Shown here: one piece after another, positions 32,795-42,153 of the stretch
How positions within the stretch are numbered: the stretch's first letter is position 1
How the letters are laid out: each line of letters begins with the position of its first letter
From: UBA12481 sp012523435
GTDB taxonomy: Bacteria; Bacteroidota; Bacteroidia; Bacteroidales; UBA12481
DNA length: 64,000 bases
Reading direction: 5' to 3'
Assembly: GCA_028686135.1 (NCBI GenBank)
Contig: JAQUCP010000001.1
Location: 1 to 64,000 of the forward strand
Notes under the pieces: model-generated
The model's database searches: none
The model's input: only the letters and a program-made list of their open reading frames with translations
What the model was told of the DNA's origin: nothing
Position numbers and translations under genes: made by a program

Positions 32795-34984
32795 TTACCG
32801 GGTGAACAGTAGCTCGCGATATTTGGGCAGAGGCCAGAGATCATCATCAACAATCAGTTCGAGCTTGTCAATGTGATAGCGTATTTCATTCAAGTAATGC
32901 TTGACCTTTGTGTTGTATGCTTCAGCCCGATCTCTGACATCTTCGAGGTGGTTAGCCAACTTGCGCTGATTGATCATTTCGGTAACCATCTCAAGAATCA
33001 GCGCTTTATGCTTAGAAATTTTGCGGATGGAGTTAAGCTGATAGCTGGCCGCATCAGCGAATTCACCGGCAGGAAGTATCTCCTTAAGACCTTTGACGTT
33101 CTCGATCAGACGGTTCTGGTATTTGATTACCGTCGGGATAATATGGTTAATCGCCAGGTCACCAAGCACCCTTGCTTCAATCTGTAGCTTTTTCGTGAAC
33201 ATTTCCAACCTGATATCATACCGAGCATATAATTCTCTTTCAGTCAATACATTAAGGCGGTCAAGCATTTCAATGGCTGAAGGATGAATGTATGCTTTCA
33301 GTGCTTCAGGGGTATCTTTAACATTCGACAAGCCTCTTTCGGCAGCTTCCGCAATCCAGTCGTCCGAGTATCCATTCCCCTCGAAAAGGATCTTCTTGGA
33401 ATGGATAATATACCGTCGCAGCACTCTGAAAATGGCCTCATCTTTTTTAATTCCTTTGTCGATTTCGGTTTCTACCTGGTTTTTAAACTCACGGAGCTGG
33501 CTGGCCATGGCGGAATTAAGCATGGTCATCGGAGCAGCACAATTAACAGACGACCCAACGGCTCTGAACTCGAAGCGGTTTCCCGTAAAAGCAAAAGGTG
33601 ACGTACGGTTACGGTCGGTATTATCCAGGAGTATTTCCGGAATTTTGCCAATATCAAGTTTCAGTTCGGTCTTTTCATCGGGAGTCATCTTATCAGAAGG
33701 CACCCTGGCTTCGATCTCGTTTAGGATTCTGGTTAGGTACTGGCCGATAAACACTGAGATGATAGCTGGGGGAGCTTCATGAGCGCCCAGTCTGTGTTCA
33801 TTTCCGGCCGACATCACACTGGCTCTCAGCAGATCGGCATGGTCATGAACCGCTTTGATGGTATTGATCAGGAAAGTCAGGAACTGGAGATTAGTTTTTG
33901 GAGTTGTTCCTGGAGCCAGGAGGTTAACACCGGTATTGGTGAGCAGCGACCAGTTATTATGTTTACCGGATCCATTTATTCCTTTGTATGGTTTCTCATG
34001 AAGGAGAACGCGGAAGTGATGTTTTCTCGCCACCCTTTTCATCATATCCATCAGCAACTGGTTATGATCAACGGCAAGGTTGGCCTCCTCATAAACTGGT
34101 GCGCACTCAAACTGATTGGGAGCCACTTCGTTATGTCTGGTTCTGATCGGTATCCCCAATTTGTAACACTCAAATTCCAAATCTTTCATGAAGGCCGTTA
34201 CCCGTTCGGGAATAGAGCCAAAGTAATGATCGGCCAGTTGTTGATCTTTTGCCGAGGCATGGCCCATCAGAGTCCGGTCGGTCAGGATCAGGTCGGGCCG
34301 GGCATGATATAACGCTGCATCCACCAGAAAATACTCCTGTTCCCATCCGAGGGTAGCCACCACTTTATTCACGTTCTTATCAAAGTATTGGCACACTTCC
34401 ACGGCTGCTTTATCGAGGGCATACAGCGATTTCAAGAGGGGCGCTTTAAAATCCAGGGCTTCGCCCGTGTAGGAAAGAAATACTGTTGGAATACAAAGGG
34501 TTTTATCAACAATAAACGCTGGCGAGGAGGGATCCCAGGCTGTATAACCCCGTGCCTCAAAGGTGTTACGGATACCTCCACTGGGAAAGGAGGAAGCATC
34601 TGGCTCCTGCTGAATCAATGCATTGCCACTGAAATGTTCAAAAACCTTACCCTCCAACCCCATCTCAAAAAACGCATCGTGCTTTTCAGCAGTCGAGCCA
34701 TTCAGCGGATGAAACCAATGGGTGTAATGGGTCACCCCCATCTCCATTGCCCAGGCCTTCATCGCAGCTGCCACTGCATCGGCTACCCGGCGATCGATAT
34801 ACCCCCAGGTGTCCACTGCCTGCTTGACTTTTTCAAAGGCCTCACCGGGTAGATACTTTTTCATGGTTTCTAAACCAAACGTGGCAGTCCCAAAATAATC
34901 TGAGACCTTGGCTCCAGGGCTCTCAACCGATATTGGTTTTCGTGAGAATAATTCTCTGACGGCTTCAGTACGAATGTTTGACAT
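32795..34984 (-). CDS. glnN: Glutamine synthetase type III
   Basis: The 729-residue GSIII makes glutamine from glutamate and ammonia. It is much longer than GSI and is common in Bacteroidota. Diagnostic stretches are R-K-P-I-S-V-E-S-P-G-A-K-V-S-D-Y-F-G near the start, H-N-E-V-A-P-N-Q-F-E, G-S-G-K-H-N-N-W-S and N-R-T-S-P-F-A-F-T-G-N-R-F-E-F-R, which hold metal and substrate ligands. The C-terminal 150 residues are a long helical region, normal for the family. An inverted repeat in the upstream region (35052-35102) may be a control site. Confidence 0.96.
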   Translation of the reverse strand: MSNIRTEAVRELFSRKPISVESPGAKVSDYFGTATFGLETMKKYLPGEAFEKVKQAVDTWGYIDRRVADAVAAAMKAWAMEMGVTHYTHWFHPLNGSTAEKHDAFFEMGLEGKVFEHFSGNALIQQEPDASSFPSGGIRNTFEARGYTAWDPSSPAFIVDKTLCIPTVFLSYTGEALDFKAPLLKSLYALDKAAVEVCQYFDKNVNKVVATLGWEQEYFLVDAALYHARPDLILTDRTLMGHASAKDQQLADHYFGSIPERVTAFMKDLEFECYKLGIPIRTRHNEVAPNQFECAPVYEEANLAVDHNQLLMDMMKRVARKHHFRVLLHEKPYKGINGSGKHNNWSLLTNTGVNLLAPGTTPKTNLQFLTFLINTIKAVHDHADLLRASVMSAGNEHRLGAHEAPPAIISVFIGQYLTRILNEIEARVPSDKMTPDEKTELKLDIGKIPEILLDNTDRNRTSPFAFTGNRFEFRAVGSSVNCAAPMTMLNSAMASQLREFKNQVETEIDKGIKKDEAIFRVLRRYIIHSKKILFEGNGYSDDWIAEAAERGLSNVKDTPEALKAYIHPSAIEMLDRLNVLTERELYARYDIRLEMFTKKLQIEARVLGDLAINHIIPTVIKYQNRLIENVKGLKEILPAGEFADAASYQLNSIRKISKHKALILEMVTEMINQRKLANHLEDVRDRAEAYNTKVKHYLNEIRYHIDKLELIVDDDLWPLPKYRELLFTR

Positions 34985-35217
34985 GATTTCAGCTTGGATT
35001 TAATATGGGTTATGATTAAAACAGTTTAATTTCGGTGCAATGCTATCAATTTTTGGGGGTATATTCCGAAAAACTATCGATTATTTTTGAACTACCCCCA
35101 AATTTTTCTGATCTCATTCAAATATTTCATTACTTTTTTGATTTAAGGTCAAAAATCTTATTTTTCAAACACAACTCATTTCCCCGATTGTCTTTCCCAG
35201 GAACCTATCGGATAAGG
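34985..35217 (-). promoter_or_regulatory. Non-coding region upstream of glnN with a 10-bp inverted repeat
   Basis: No convincing gene is present in this AT-rich stretch. TTTGGGGGTA (35052-35061) and TACCCCCAAA (35093-35102) are exact reverse complements, 31 bases apart. The G5/C5 cores stand out in AT-rich DNA and may be a two-site operator upstream of glnN. Confidence 0.5.
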
Positions 35218-35251
35218 TAAAAAAAAAGCCACCCCGTATTGGAGTGGCTTT
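35218..35251 (-). terminator. Terminator after the M20 dipeptidase gene
   Basis: On the minus strand AAAGCCACTCC pairs with GGGGTGGCTTT (one G-U pair) around a 5-base loop, followed by a long T-run. It starts 20 bases after the stop at 35271. Confidence 0.88.
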
Positions 35252-35270
35252 GAGTGATTTAACACCCGGA

Positions 35271-36856
35271 TCAAGCACCATAATGATGATAAAAACGGGT
35301 GATCGTTTCAATTCCTTTAAAGAGATTCCACAACGGGTAGTTCTCGTTCGGTGAGTGAATAGCGTCAGACTCCAGTCCGAAGCCCATGAGGATAGACTTT
35401 ACTCCGAGTACTTTTTCGAAGGTGCTGATGATCGGAATACTTCCACCCGATCTAAAAGGCACCGGTCTTTTATTGAAAGTATCCGTGAAGGCTTTCTCGG
35501 CAGCCTTGTAGGCGGGCAAGTCGATCGGACAGACATAAGCTGGTCCGCCGTGTAGAACATCCACCTTAACTGTGACCTGTGGCGGGGCTATTGATTCGAA
35601 GTAGTTTTTGATGAGACTAGCCACCTGGTGATGGTCTTGGTTTGGAACGATTCGGGAGCTTACCTTTGCATAAGCTTTTGCCGGGAGGACTGTTTTGGAT
35701 CCTTCTCCGGTGTAGCCCGACCAGATTCCGCAGATATCGATTGCTGGGCGGATTCCGGTCCGTTCCATCACGGAGAATCCGTTTTCACCCCACACATCGC
35801 CAATGGCGAGGCTGCGTTTGTATTTTTCAGGATCGAAAGGGGCCTGGGCGAGGAGTGCGCGCTCTTCGGCCGACACGTCCATCACATCATCATAGAATCC
35901 AGGGATGGTGATCCGGTTGTTCTCATCGTGCACCGAAGCGAGCATTTTCGCTAGGATAACGGCGGGGTTGGCCACAGCACCTCCGAATAGGCCTGAGTGC
36001 AGGTCGCGGTTGGGCCCGGTCACTTCGATTTGTAGATAGGTTAACCCCCTCAGACCTGTCGTGACTGAGGGAATATCCTGAGCAATCAGGGAGGTATCTG
36101 AAACAAGGATAACATCAGATTTGAGCAGCTCTTTATGATCGGCACAGAACTTTCCCAATGATGGGGATCCGATCTCCTCTTCGCCTTCAATCAGAAATTT
36201 GACATTGCATCGTAATTGCCCGGTTGCCACCAGGTACTCAAATGCTTTGGCGTGCATAAACGACTGGCCTTTATCATCATCAGCCNNNNNNNNNNNNNNN
36301 NNNNNNNNNNNNNNNNNNNNNNNNNNNNNNNNNNNNNNNNNNNNNNNNNNNNNNNNNNNNNNNNNNNNNNNNNNNNNNNNNNNNNTGATGGGGATCCGAT
36401 CTCCTCTTCGCCTTCAATCAGAAATTTGACATTGCATCGTAATTGCCCGGTTGCCACCAGGTACTCAAATGCTTTGGCGTGCATAAACGACTGGCCTTTA
36501 TCATCATCAGCCCCGCGGGCAAAGATCTTACCGTCACGTATGATGGGCTCGAAAGGATCAGAATTCCACAGATCAATCGGATCAACTGGCATGACGTCCA
36601 TGTGAGCATACACAAGAACTGTTGGATAGGCCGGATTAAGGATCTTCTCACCTACCACAACCGGGTTCCCTTCTGTTTCGTAAACCTCGGCTTTGTCTGC
36701 ACCACCTTTGATTAACAATTGCTTCCAATACTCTGCCGCCCGGTACATATCCGGTTTGTGTGAGGCAATCGAGCTGATTGATGGAATCCGGATCAGTCCG
36801 AACAGTTCTTCCAGGAAACGTTCCCGGTTCTTTTCAATGTATTCCGTAATGTTCAT
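35271..36856 (-). CDS. M20-family dipeptidase, interrupted by a false assembly gap
   Basis: This is a zinc dipeptidase of the CNDP/PepV-like M20 family. Metal-binding stretches are visible: Y-A-H-M-D-V-M-P, G-A-D-D-D-K-G-Q and I-E-G-E-E-E-I-G-S-P. The 100 N at 36286-36385 are flanked by an exact 127-base duplication (36159-36285 and 36386-36512). Removing one copy and the Ns leaves 1359 bases, an intact 452-residue protein of normal family length. Uncorrected, it would be called as two fragments. It is monocistronic, with its own terminator. Confidence 0.9.
36286..36385. other. Assembly gap (100 N) flanked by an exact 127-nt duplication
   Basis: Bases 36159-36285 and 36386-36512 are identical over 127 positions, the same length as at the gap near 23.1 kb. 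Confidence 0.9.
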
Positions 36857-36868
36857 GTTATGGGGGTA

Positions 36869-37504
36869 TTAATCATAATTTCGGACATAAGCTAACGAGA
36901 AATATAGGTGCACTTGAGCTCCGGCTACAGCATAGAACTTATTGTAACTACCGTAAACCGAAAGACCAACGCCCAGATCATACACAGGTCGATAGGTGGC
37001 CTGAATTTCTCCGTGGACACCTGGAACCATAAAACGGAATGATCGCTCATCCTGAAAAACATCGCTCCAGGCTATGTACCAGCCATAGGCCAGGCTTGGC
37101 CCTGCAAAAACTGCGAGGTTCCATTTGGGATGCTTGTCATACCGGGTTCCAAGCCCCAGCGTAAAATCGTTGAGTTTATTGTACGATCTCCACCAGGGTG
37201 GCAGATCGGAGGTAGCATGGTAAGCGAGCCTTAACCCAAACCAATCGAAAAAATGATGATAGGCCAAGGTCATGTTCTGGTCTATACCTTCTGTCCTAGT
37301 ACTAAACCCCCGACCGTAAGCCAAAGTAACGTAGGGAGCATTCAAGCGATAAATTCGGTTATTTATTAATATCCGGTTCTTTCCAACAAAGGCATCTGGG
37401 ACAACCTTAGCTGCCCTGTTTTTGTCGGTTTGAATCTCTTGGGCGGCGGCGGAATGAAAAATTAGGAAAGACAAGGATAGTACCAACATGAGAAAATGTT
37501 TCAT
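36869..37504 (-). CDS. Outer-membrane beta-barrel-like protein of unknown function
   Basis: The 211-residue protein from ATG 37504 (GTG/ATG codons up to 37522 are alternatives) has a signal peptide ending A-A-A-Q. The rest alternates aromatic and small residues in about eight strands (V-T-L-A-Y-G-R-G-F, F-G-L-R-L-A-Y-H-A, L-A-V-F-A-G-P-S-L-A-Y-G), as in small outer-membrane barrels. No specific family is recognised. It lies 12 bases upstream of the M20 gene on the same strand. Confidence 0.75.
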   Translation of the reverse strand: MKHFLMLVLSLSFLIFHSAAAQEIQTDKNRAAKVVPDAFVGKNRILINNRIYRLNAPYVTLAYGRGFSTRTEGIDQNMTLAYHHFFDWFGLRLAYHATSDLPPWWRSYNKLNDFTLGLGTRYDKHPKWNLAVFAGPSLAYGWYIAWSDVFQDERSFRFMVPGVHGEIQATYRPVYDLGVGLSVYGSYNKFYAVAGAQVHLYFSLAYVRNYD

Positions 37505-37548
37505 ACCTACTCCTCTATTCATTTTTCGGGTTCAATATACGCAGATTT

Positions 37549-38139
37549 TCAAACTCCCCCGTCTTCTTCGGGTGGGATATCCAGGTGTTTGACCGCATAG
37601 TCGAGCTGCTCAAACCAGTCCTCACCATACTTTCGAACCAGGGCATCTTTGAGAAACATATGAAGGCTAACGTTGTCCTTTTCGCCGAGGGTCAATGCCG
37701 GCTGGCAGATGTCCCATTGGTCGTAATTTACAGCATCATATTGCCGGTACGATTTGATCCGGATTGGATAGAGATGACAAGAGACTGGTTTTCTGAAAGG
37801 AATGGCCTTATCCTGCCAGGCCTTTTCAATTGCACAAAGAGCCACTCCATCTTCAAAAACGACATAAGCACACTCCCCTCCATTTACCAGCGGGGTAACC
37901 AGTTCGCCATCTGTATCAGTAACATAAAGGCCCTGTTCCAGTACGGCTTCCAGGCCCTCCTGGCGCATGTATGGCCGCAAGTCGTCCAAATGGTCATCCA
38001 GCAACCCGGTTTCATCAACTGTTAAAGGCGCTCCACTGTCGCCATAGACGCAACAGGCTCCTTTACAAGCTTTTAAGTCACAACAGAACTGTTTCCTGAG
38101 CACCTCAAAGCTGATCAGGGTTTGGTCGATTTCCAGCAT
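37549..38139 (-). CDS. DUF3109 family Cys-rich protein
   Basis: The 196-residue protein fits DUF3109, which is related to the YkgJ-type zinc- or iron-chelating proteins. The N-terminal cluster F-C-C-D-L-K-A-C-K-G-A-C-C and later Cys in G-G-E-C-A-Y, A-L-C-A-I-E, V-S-C-H-L-Y-P and D-I-C-Q-P together could hold a metal or Fe-S cofactor. No signal peptide is present, so it is cytoplasmic. The molecular role is not established. It follows gpmI by 30 bases. Confidence 0.88.
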   Translation of the reverse strand: MLEIDQTLISFEVLRKQFCCDLKACKGACCVYGDSGAPLTVDETGLLDDHLDDLRPYMRQEGLEAVLEQGLYVTDTDGELVTPLVNGGECAYVVFEDGVALCAIEKAWQDKAIPFRKPVSCHLYPIRIKSYRQYDAVNYDQWDICQPALTLGEKDNVSLHMFLKDALVRKYGEDWFEQLDYAVKHLDIPPEEDGGV

Positions 38140-38169
38140 GGGTTAGTATGTTAAACAAATAATCAACCG

Positions 38170-39696
38170 CTATTTATACTCCACCAAGGATTTCCCGGTC
38201 ATCTCTGCCGGCTGGGGCATCCCCATCAGATCGAGGATTGTTGGAGCCACATCAGCCAGGATGCCATTTTTTACTTTGGCCACCCGGTCATCCACAACGA
38301 TACAGGGAACCGGGTTGAGGGAGTGAGCCGTATTGGGCGATCCATCTTGATTGACAGCGTTATCGGCATTACCATGGTCAGCGATTAGGATCGCGCTATA
38401 GCCCTGCTTAATGGCTGTTTCGACAACAGACTGGACACAGGTGTCGACCGCTTCAATGGCCTGGATAATCGCATCCCAGACACCGGTATGCCCAACCATG
38501 TCGCCATTGGCAAAATTCAGGCAGATAAAATCAGGATTCCCGGATTTTAGTTCTTTGACAACGGCATCTCTCACCTCATATGCGCTCATTTCGGGCTGCA
38601 AATCATACGTAGGCACCTTGGGTGAAGGGATCATGATCCGGTTTTCGCCGGGGAATACCTCTTCCCGTCCACCGGAAAAGAAAAACGTTACGTGTGCATA
38701 TTTCTCTGTTTCAGCAATCCGCAGCTGCTTTTTACCAGCCGCCGCCATGAGCTCGCCCAGGGTTTTCGTCACATTATCTTTGTCGAAAATCACGCTCACC
38801 TTTTTGAAGGTCTCATCATAAGGAGTCATCGTGTAGTAATGAAGTGGAATGGTTTTCATCCCGGCTTCTGGCATATCCTTCTGTGTGAGTACCACCGTCA
38901 TCTCCCGCAACCTGTCGCTCCGGAAATTAAAGCAGATAACCACGTCATCCTCCTCAATCACGGCAACTGGCTGGCCTGATTCATCTACCCGGACCACCGG
39001 TTTAATAAACTCATCCGTAATTCCTTCGTCATAGCTATCCTGAATGGCATCCAGGATATTGGTGAAAGGCTTTCCTTTGCCGTGAACATAAAGATCATAG
39101 CCCAGCTTGATCCGCTCCCAGCGCTTGTCGCGGTCCATGGCGTAATACCGTCCAATAAGGCTGGCAATGGTTCCGTTCGACCGGCTGAGATGGTCCTCAA
39201 GATTCCGGATGTAGCCCAGGCCGCTAAATGGATCGGTGTCCCGCCCATCGGTGATCGCATGAATAAACACTTTGTCGAGGCCATAATCCCGTGTCAGGTC
39301 GCATAATGCATACAGATGGCGATCCATGGAATGCACGCCTCCATCGGAAAGCAACCCGACAAAATGAACTCGCCGGCCATGGTCACGGGCATAGCTGAAT
39401 GCTTCATCCAGCACCGCATTATGACGGATGGAACCATCTGAGATTGAGCGATTAATCTTAACTAAATCCTGATAAACCACCCTTCCGGCTCCAATATTTA
39501 AATGGCCAACTTCCGAATTCCCCATCTGACCATCCGGTAATCCAACATCTTCTCCGGAGGTCTTTAATTTCGAGTGCGGATAGCGTTTCAAAAGACTATC
39601 CATGAACGGAGTGGATGCTTGCCTGATGGCATCGGCCTCAGGCCGGACACCACAACCCCATCCGTCAAGAATCATCAATATCAGTTTGTTATTCAT
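38170..39696 (-). CDS. gpmI: 2,3-bisphosphoglycerate-independent phosphoglycerate mutase
   Basis: This Mn-dependent enzyme interconverts 3- and 2-phosphoglycerate in glycolysis. The 508-residue protein has the alkaline-phosphatase-like fold. L-M-I-L-D-G-W-G-C-G is near the start, and the catalytic Ser is in D-G-Q-M-G-N-S-E-V-G-H-L. G-R-D-T-D-P and the C-terminal I-L-I-A-D-H-G-N-A-D-N metal site are intact. The length is usual. Confidence 0.97.
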   Translation of the reverse strand: MNNKLILMILDGWGCGVRPEADAIRQASTPFMDSLLKRYPHSKLKTSGEDVGLPDGQMGNSEVGHLNIGAGRVVYQDLVKINRSISDGSIRHNAVLDEAFSYARDHGRRVHFVGLLSDGGVHSMDRHLYALCDLTRDYGLDKVFIHAITDGRDTDPFSGLGYIRNLEDHLSRSNGTIASLIGRYYAMDRDKRWERIKLGYDLYVHGKGKPFTNILDAIQDSYDEGITDEFIKPVVRVDESGQPVAVIEEDDVVICFNFRSDRLREMTVVLTQKDMPEAGMKTIPLHYYTMTPYDETFKKVSVIFDKDNVTKTLGELMAAAGKKQLRIAETEKYAHVTFFFSGGREEVFPGENRIMIPSPKVPTYDLQPEMSAYEVRDAVVKELKSGNPDFICLNFANGDMVGHTGVWDAIIQAIEAVDTCVQSVVETAIKQGYSAILIADHGNADNAVNQDGSPNTAHSLNPVPCIVVDDRVAKVKNGILADVAPTILDLMGMPQPAEMTGKSLVEYK

Positions 39697-39702
39697 AATT
39701 AG

Positions 39703-40158
39703 CTATGGATAAATCAACATTTCAAGTTCTTTTATCTCCTTAAACTCCTGGTATTTGGTTTTCCCCCTCAACGTATATTGAACAACTCCCGCTCCGGTGA
39801 TCTCGACCGGAGCCGACTTCTCCTCGGCACGATACAGAACCATGGTGCCCTGATCATCGGGGCGATACACCGGACCACCCTGCCAGGAGAGCTCCTCGCC
39901 TCTTTTGTATGGCCGGTCGGCCGGCTTCCCGGCTTCCATCATCAGACTAACCGGTATATAAAGTCCGTTGACCCATAATCCGTCTATTTTGAACTTGTCA
40001 GATGATGCTTTTGCCTTGACTTTGACGACATAATTGGTTCCCTTCCCGGTTTGGTACTGGCCACCCGCCCATTTTTGGGAGGTGACTTCTGTAACTTTGA
40101 GTTTGGATCCGCAGCACAGCAGAACCAGAGTCATCAAGAGTGTCATGTATTTCATCAC
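39703..40158 (-). CDS. Small lipoprotein of unknown function
   Basis: The 151-residue protein has a hydrophobic leader with adjacent Cys (L-V-L-L-C-C-G-S), so it is a probable lipoprotein. The remaining roughly 130 residues are predicted beta strands (T-G-K-G-T-N-Y-V-V-K-V-K-A, V-V-Q-Y-T-L-R-G-K) with no family I recognise. It is only 6 bases upstream of gpmI, so both are probably on one transcript. Of the two tandem ATGs at the start, either could be used. Confidence 0.72.
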   Translation of the reverse strand: MMKYMTLLMTLVLLCCGSKLKVTEVTSQKWAGGQYQTGKGTNYVVKVKAKASSDKFKIDGLWVNGLYIPVSLMMEAGKPADRPYKRGEELSWQGGPVYRPDDQGTMVLYRAEEKSAPVEITGAGVVQYTLRGKTKYQEFKEIKELEMLIYP

Positions 40159-40213
40159 AGAAAAATTTAAGGAGTAAAATTACCGATAAAAAACGAGAGA
40201 CCGATCATCAGTC

Positions 40214-40906
40214 CTAATTCAGCTTACTGCTGATGCCTAGCCTGACCAGTTCATTTTCAAGAAGCTGCTTATCATGAAAGAAGCGTTCGTGAAACCGAGC
40301 ATACCACTCTTTCGCCTCCTCAATTCGATTCATCTGGGTCAGTAGATAAATAATGTTAAAGTACGCTAGGCCGTACTCGAAATAGAGATCCGCCTCAGCC
40401 ATCTCGATAAAAGCCTCTAGGGCTCCTACGCGGTCGCCTCGCGAAAACGCATTGAACCCCCTGGTAATCAACTTATTTAATTCGGAGTCCAAAACGATTC
40501 CCTGAAGATAAAAGTTGCGGCTGGAGTCACTTTCTATGAGGTCAAAATATTTCGTGCCAGCTGGCAGAGACTGAAAGATGAGGGTAAACTCGAAAATCTC
40601 GTTAAGAAATGAAAAGATTTTCCGCTCAGGGCTGAACGGGGCATTTTCCCACCTAAGCAGCTTCAGGTGATCGGGCTCGCTCACCCTCCGGATGAAGAGA
40701 TCCTTTGTTTTCAAAGTAAAAGGTGCCAACCCTTTATCATTACGAATTCGAATAGTGATAGCCGTCTCGGTATCAGAAGTTTCAACCTTATAAACGGTCA
40801 GAGTAGGAATCGGTTTGATCGCTACATTGGGGTTGTAAACCACCTGTCCCTGAAGGGTTACGATCCCGATCAACAGGACAAGCCCTAATACCAGTTGTTT
40901 CTTCAT
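40214..40906 (-). CDS. Exported protein of unknown function with C-terminal helical repeats
   Basis: The 230-residue protein has a signal peptide (residues 1-20, ending L-Q-G-Q). An N-terminal beta domain (about 25-130) has the strand pair V-E-T-S-D-T-E-T-A-I-T-I-R-I. A C-terminal all-helical part (about 145-225) looks like one or two TPR-type helical pairs (A-F-S-R-G-D-R-V-G-A-L-E-A-F; M-N-R-I-E-E-A-K-E-W). No function can be assigned. It is the first gene of the minus-strand run towards gpmI. Confidence 0.72.
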   Translation of the reverse strand: MKKQLVLGLVLLIGIVTLQGQVVYNPNVAIKPIPTLTVYKVETSDTETAITIRIRNDKGLAPFTLKTKDLFIRRVSEPDHLKLLRWENAPFSPERKIFSFLNEIFEFTLIFQSLPAGTKYFDLIESDSSRNFYLQGIVLDSELNKLITRGFNAFSRGDRVGALEAFIEMAEADLYFEYGLAYFNIIYLLTQMNRIEEAKEWYARFHERFFHDKQLLENELVRLGISSKLN

Positions 40907-41023
40907 CGTTGGTGTTGTTTAAGAGTCCTTCTACGCAAAATCCAGGCCATCACCATCAGTCTTGATCTCTATGTGAACAGAACCCGGAAAGGTTGAAAAT
41001 GTTTCATCGGATTCAATAATAAC

Positions 41024-41031
41024 TAAATTTG
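41024..41031 (+). promoter_or_regulatory. Predicted -7 box of buk
   Basis: TAAATTTG matches TAnnTTTG and lies 30 bases before the ATG at 41062. Confidence 0.45.
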
Positions 41032-41061
41032 CCGTAATCCAAACCGGAAAAATTAGCAGAA

Positions 41062-42153
41062 ATGGACAGCAATTATCCAGCAGGAACCCCAATGGTTCTG
41101 GCACTAAACCCGAGAATCCCCTTCACCCATATTGGGGTTTTCCATCAGAGAAAAATGGTCTTTCTCACCAAAATAAACCACTCTGAGGAGGAGTTACAAC
41201 CGTTTGAAACGTATGCCGATCAGACCATTTTCCGGTCGGAGCGAATCCTTCAGGAGTTGGAAAAAAATGACATCGACATTAGCCATATTGGGCTAGTCAT
41301 CAGTCGTGGTGGACTAATTGAGCCGGTCAAGCCGGGGATTTACAAGGTTAACGAAAAGATGATCAAAGACTTACAATCTGGCGTCTCTGGCAATGATGTC
41401 GTCAACCTTGGTGGATTAATCGCGGCAGAGATCGCATCCCGGATCACGGGTGCCTATGCCTGCGTTGCCGAACCGGTGGTGGTTGATGAGTACGATGATC
41501 TCGCTCGTGTCACTGGTCATCCGGAAATCCGCAGACGATCGGTATTTCATGCTTTGGAGCAAAAGACAGTAGCACGTAAGTATGCTCAGATCATTCAGAA
41601 AAAGTACGAAGAGATGAACCTGTTGATCGCCCATCTGGGTAACGGGATCACGGTTGGGGCACACCATCTGGGTCGGGTGATTGATGCAAACCAGGGATTT
41701 GATGGCGATGGCCCTTTTTCACCAAGCCGCACAGGCACACTGCCTGCCGGAGACCTCGTAAGGCTTTGTTTTAGTGGGAAATACACTAAGAAAGAGATTC
41801 TGGAACTGATCACCATAAAAGGCGGATTGTACGCTTACCTGGGTACCGCCGATGGCTATGCTGCCGACCAGAATGCCAGGCAAGGAGATCATGAAGCGCA
41901 ATTCATACTCAAAGCAATGGGTTATCAGGTTGCCAAAACAATCGGATCCATGTCAACGGTCCTTCATGGGAAGGTAGATGCTATTCTGCTGACGGGCGGG
42001 ATGACCAACAGCCATTTCGTCATGGATGAACTTGTTCCCCGGGTCGAAAGCATTGCCCCAGTACACATTTTCCCTGATCAGGATGATGTAGAAACCCTGG
42101 CCGTTAATGGTTTCTCCTTATTGAACGGCGAGACGCAAGCCCTTGATTACTGA
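41062..42153 (+). CDS. buk: Butyrate kinase family protein with altered phosphate-1 loop
   Basis: The 363-residue ASKHA-fold acyl kinase of the butyrate/branched-chain fatty-acid kinase family aligns end to end, with V-I-S-R-G-G-L-I-E-P, E-P-V-V-V-D-E-Y-D-D-L-A-R-V-T-G-H-P, F-D-G-D-G-P-F-S-P and T-L-P-A-G-D-L-V. In contrast, the N-terminal phosphate loop, normally N-P-G-S-T-S-T-K, reads N-P-R-I-P-F-T-H (16-23): both Ser and the Lys are gone, and G-G-G of the second loop is G-N-G. No ptb (phosphotransbutyrylase) gene is adjacent. It may be a changed or inactive kinase. The stop overlaps the convergent gene by 7 bases. Confidence 0.88.
   Translation: MDSNYPAGTPMVLALNPRIPFTHIGVFHQRKMVFLTKINHSEEELQPFETYADQTIFRSERILQELEKNDIDISHIGLVISRGGLIEPVKPGIYKVNEKMIKDLQSGVSGNDVVNLGGLIAAEIASRITGAYACVAEPVVVDEYDDLARVTGHPEIRRRSVFHALEQKTVARKYAQIIQKKYEEMNLLIAHLGNGITVGAHHLGRVIDANQGFDGDGPFSPSRTGTLPAGDLVRLCFSGKYTKKEILELITIKGGLYAYLGTADGYAADQNARQGDHEAQFILKAMGYQVAKTIGSMSTVLHGKVDAILLTGGMTNSHFVMDELVPRVESIAPVHIFPDQDDVETLAVNGFSLLNGETQALDY

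Noticed and set aside
36191..36856. M20 gene as two separate fragments or a pseudogene
   Set aside because: The break comes only from the duplicated contig ends and Ns; collapsing them restores one open frame.
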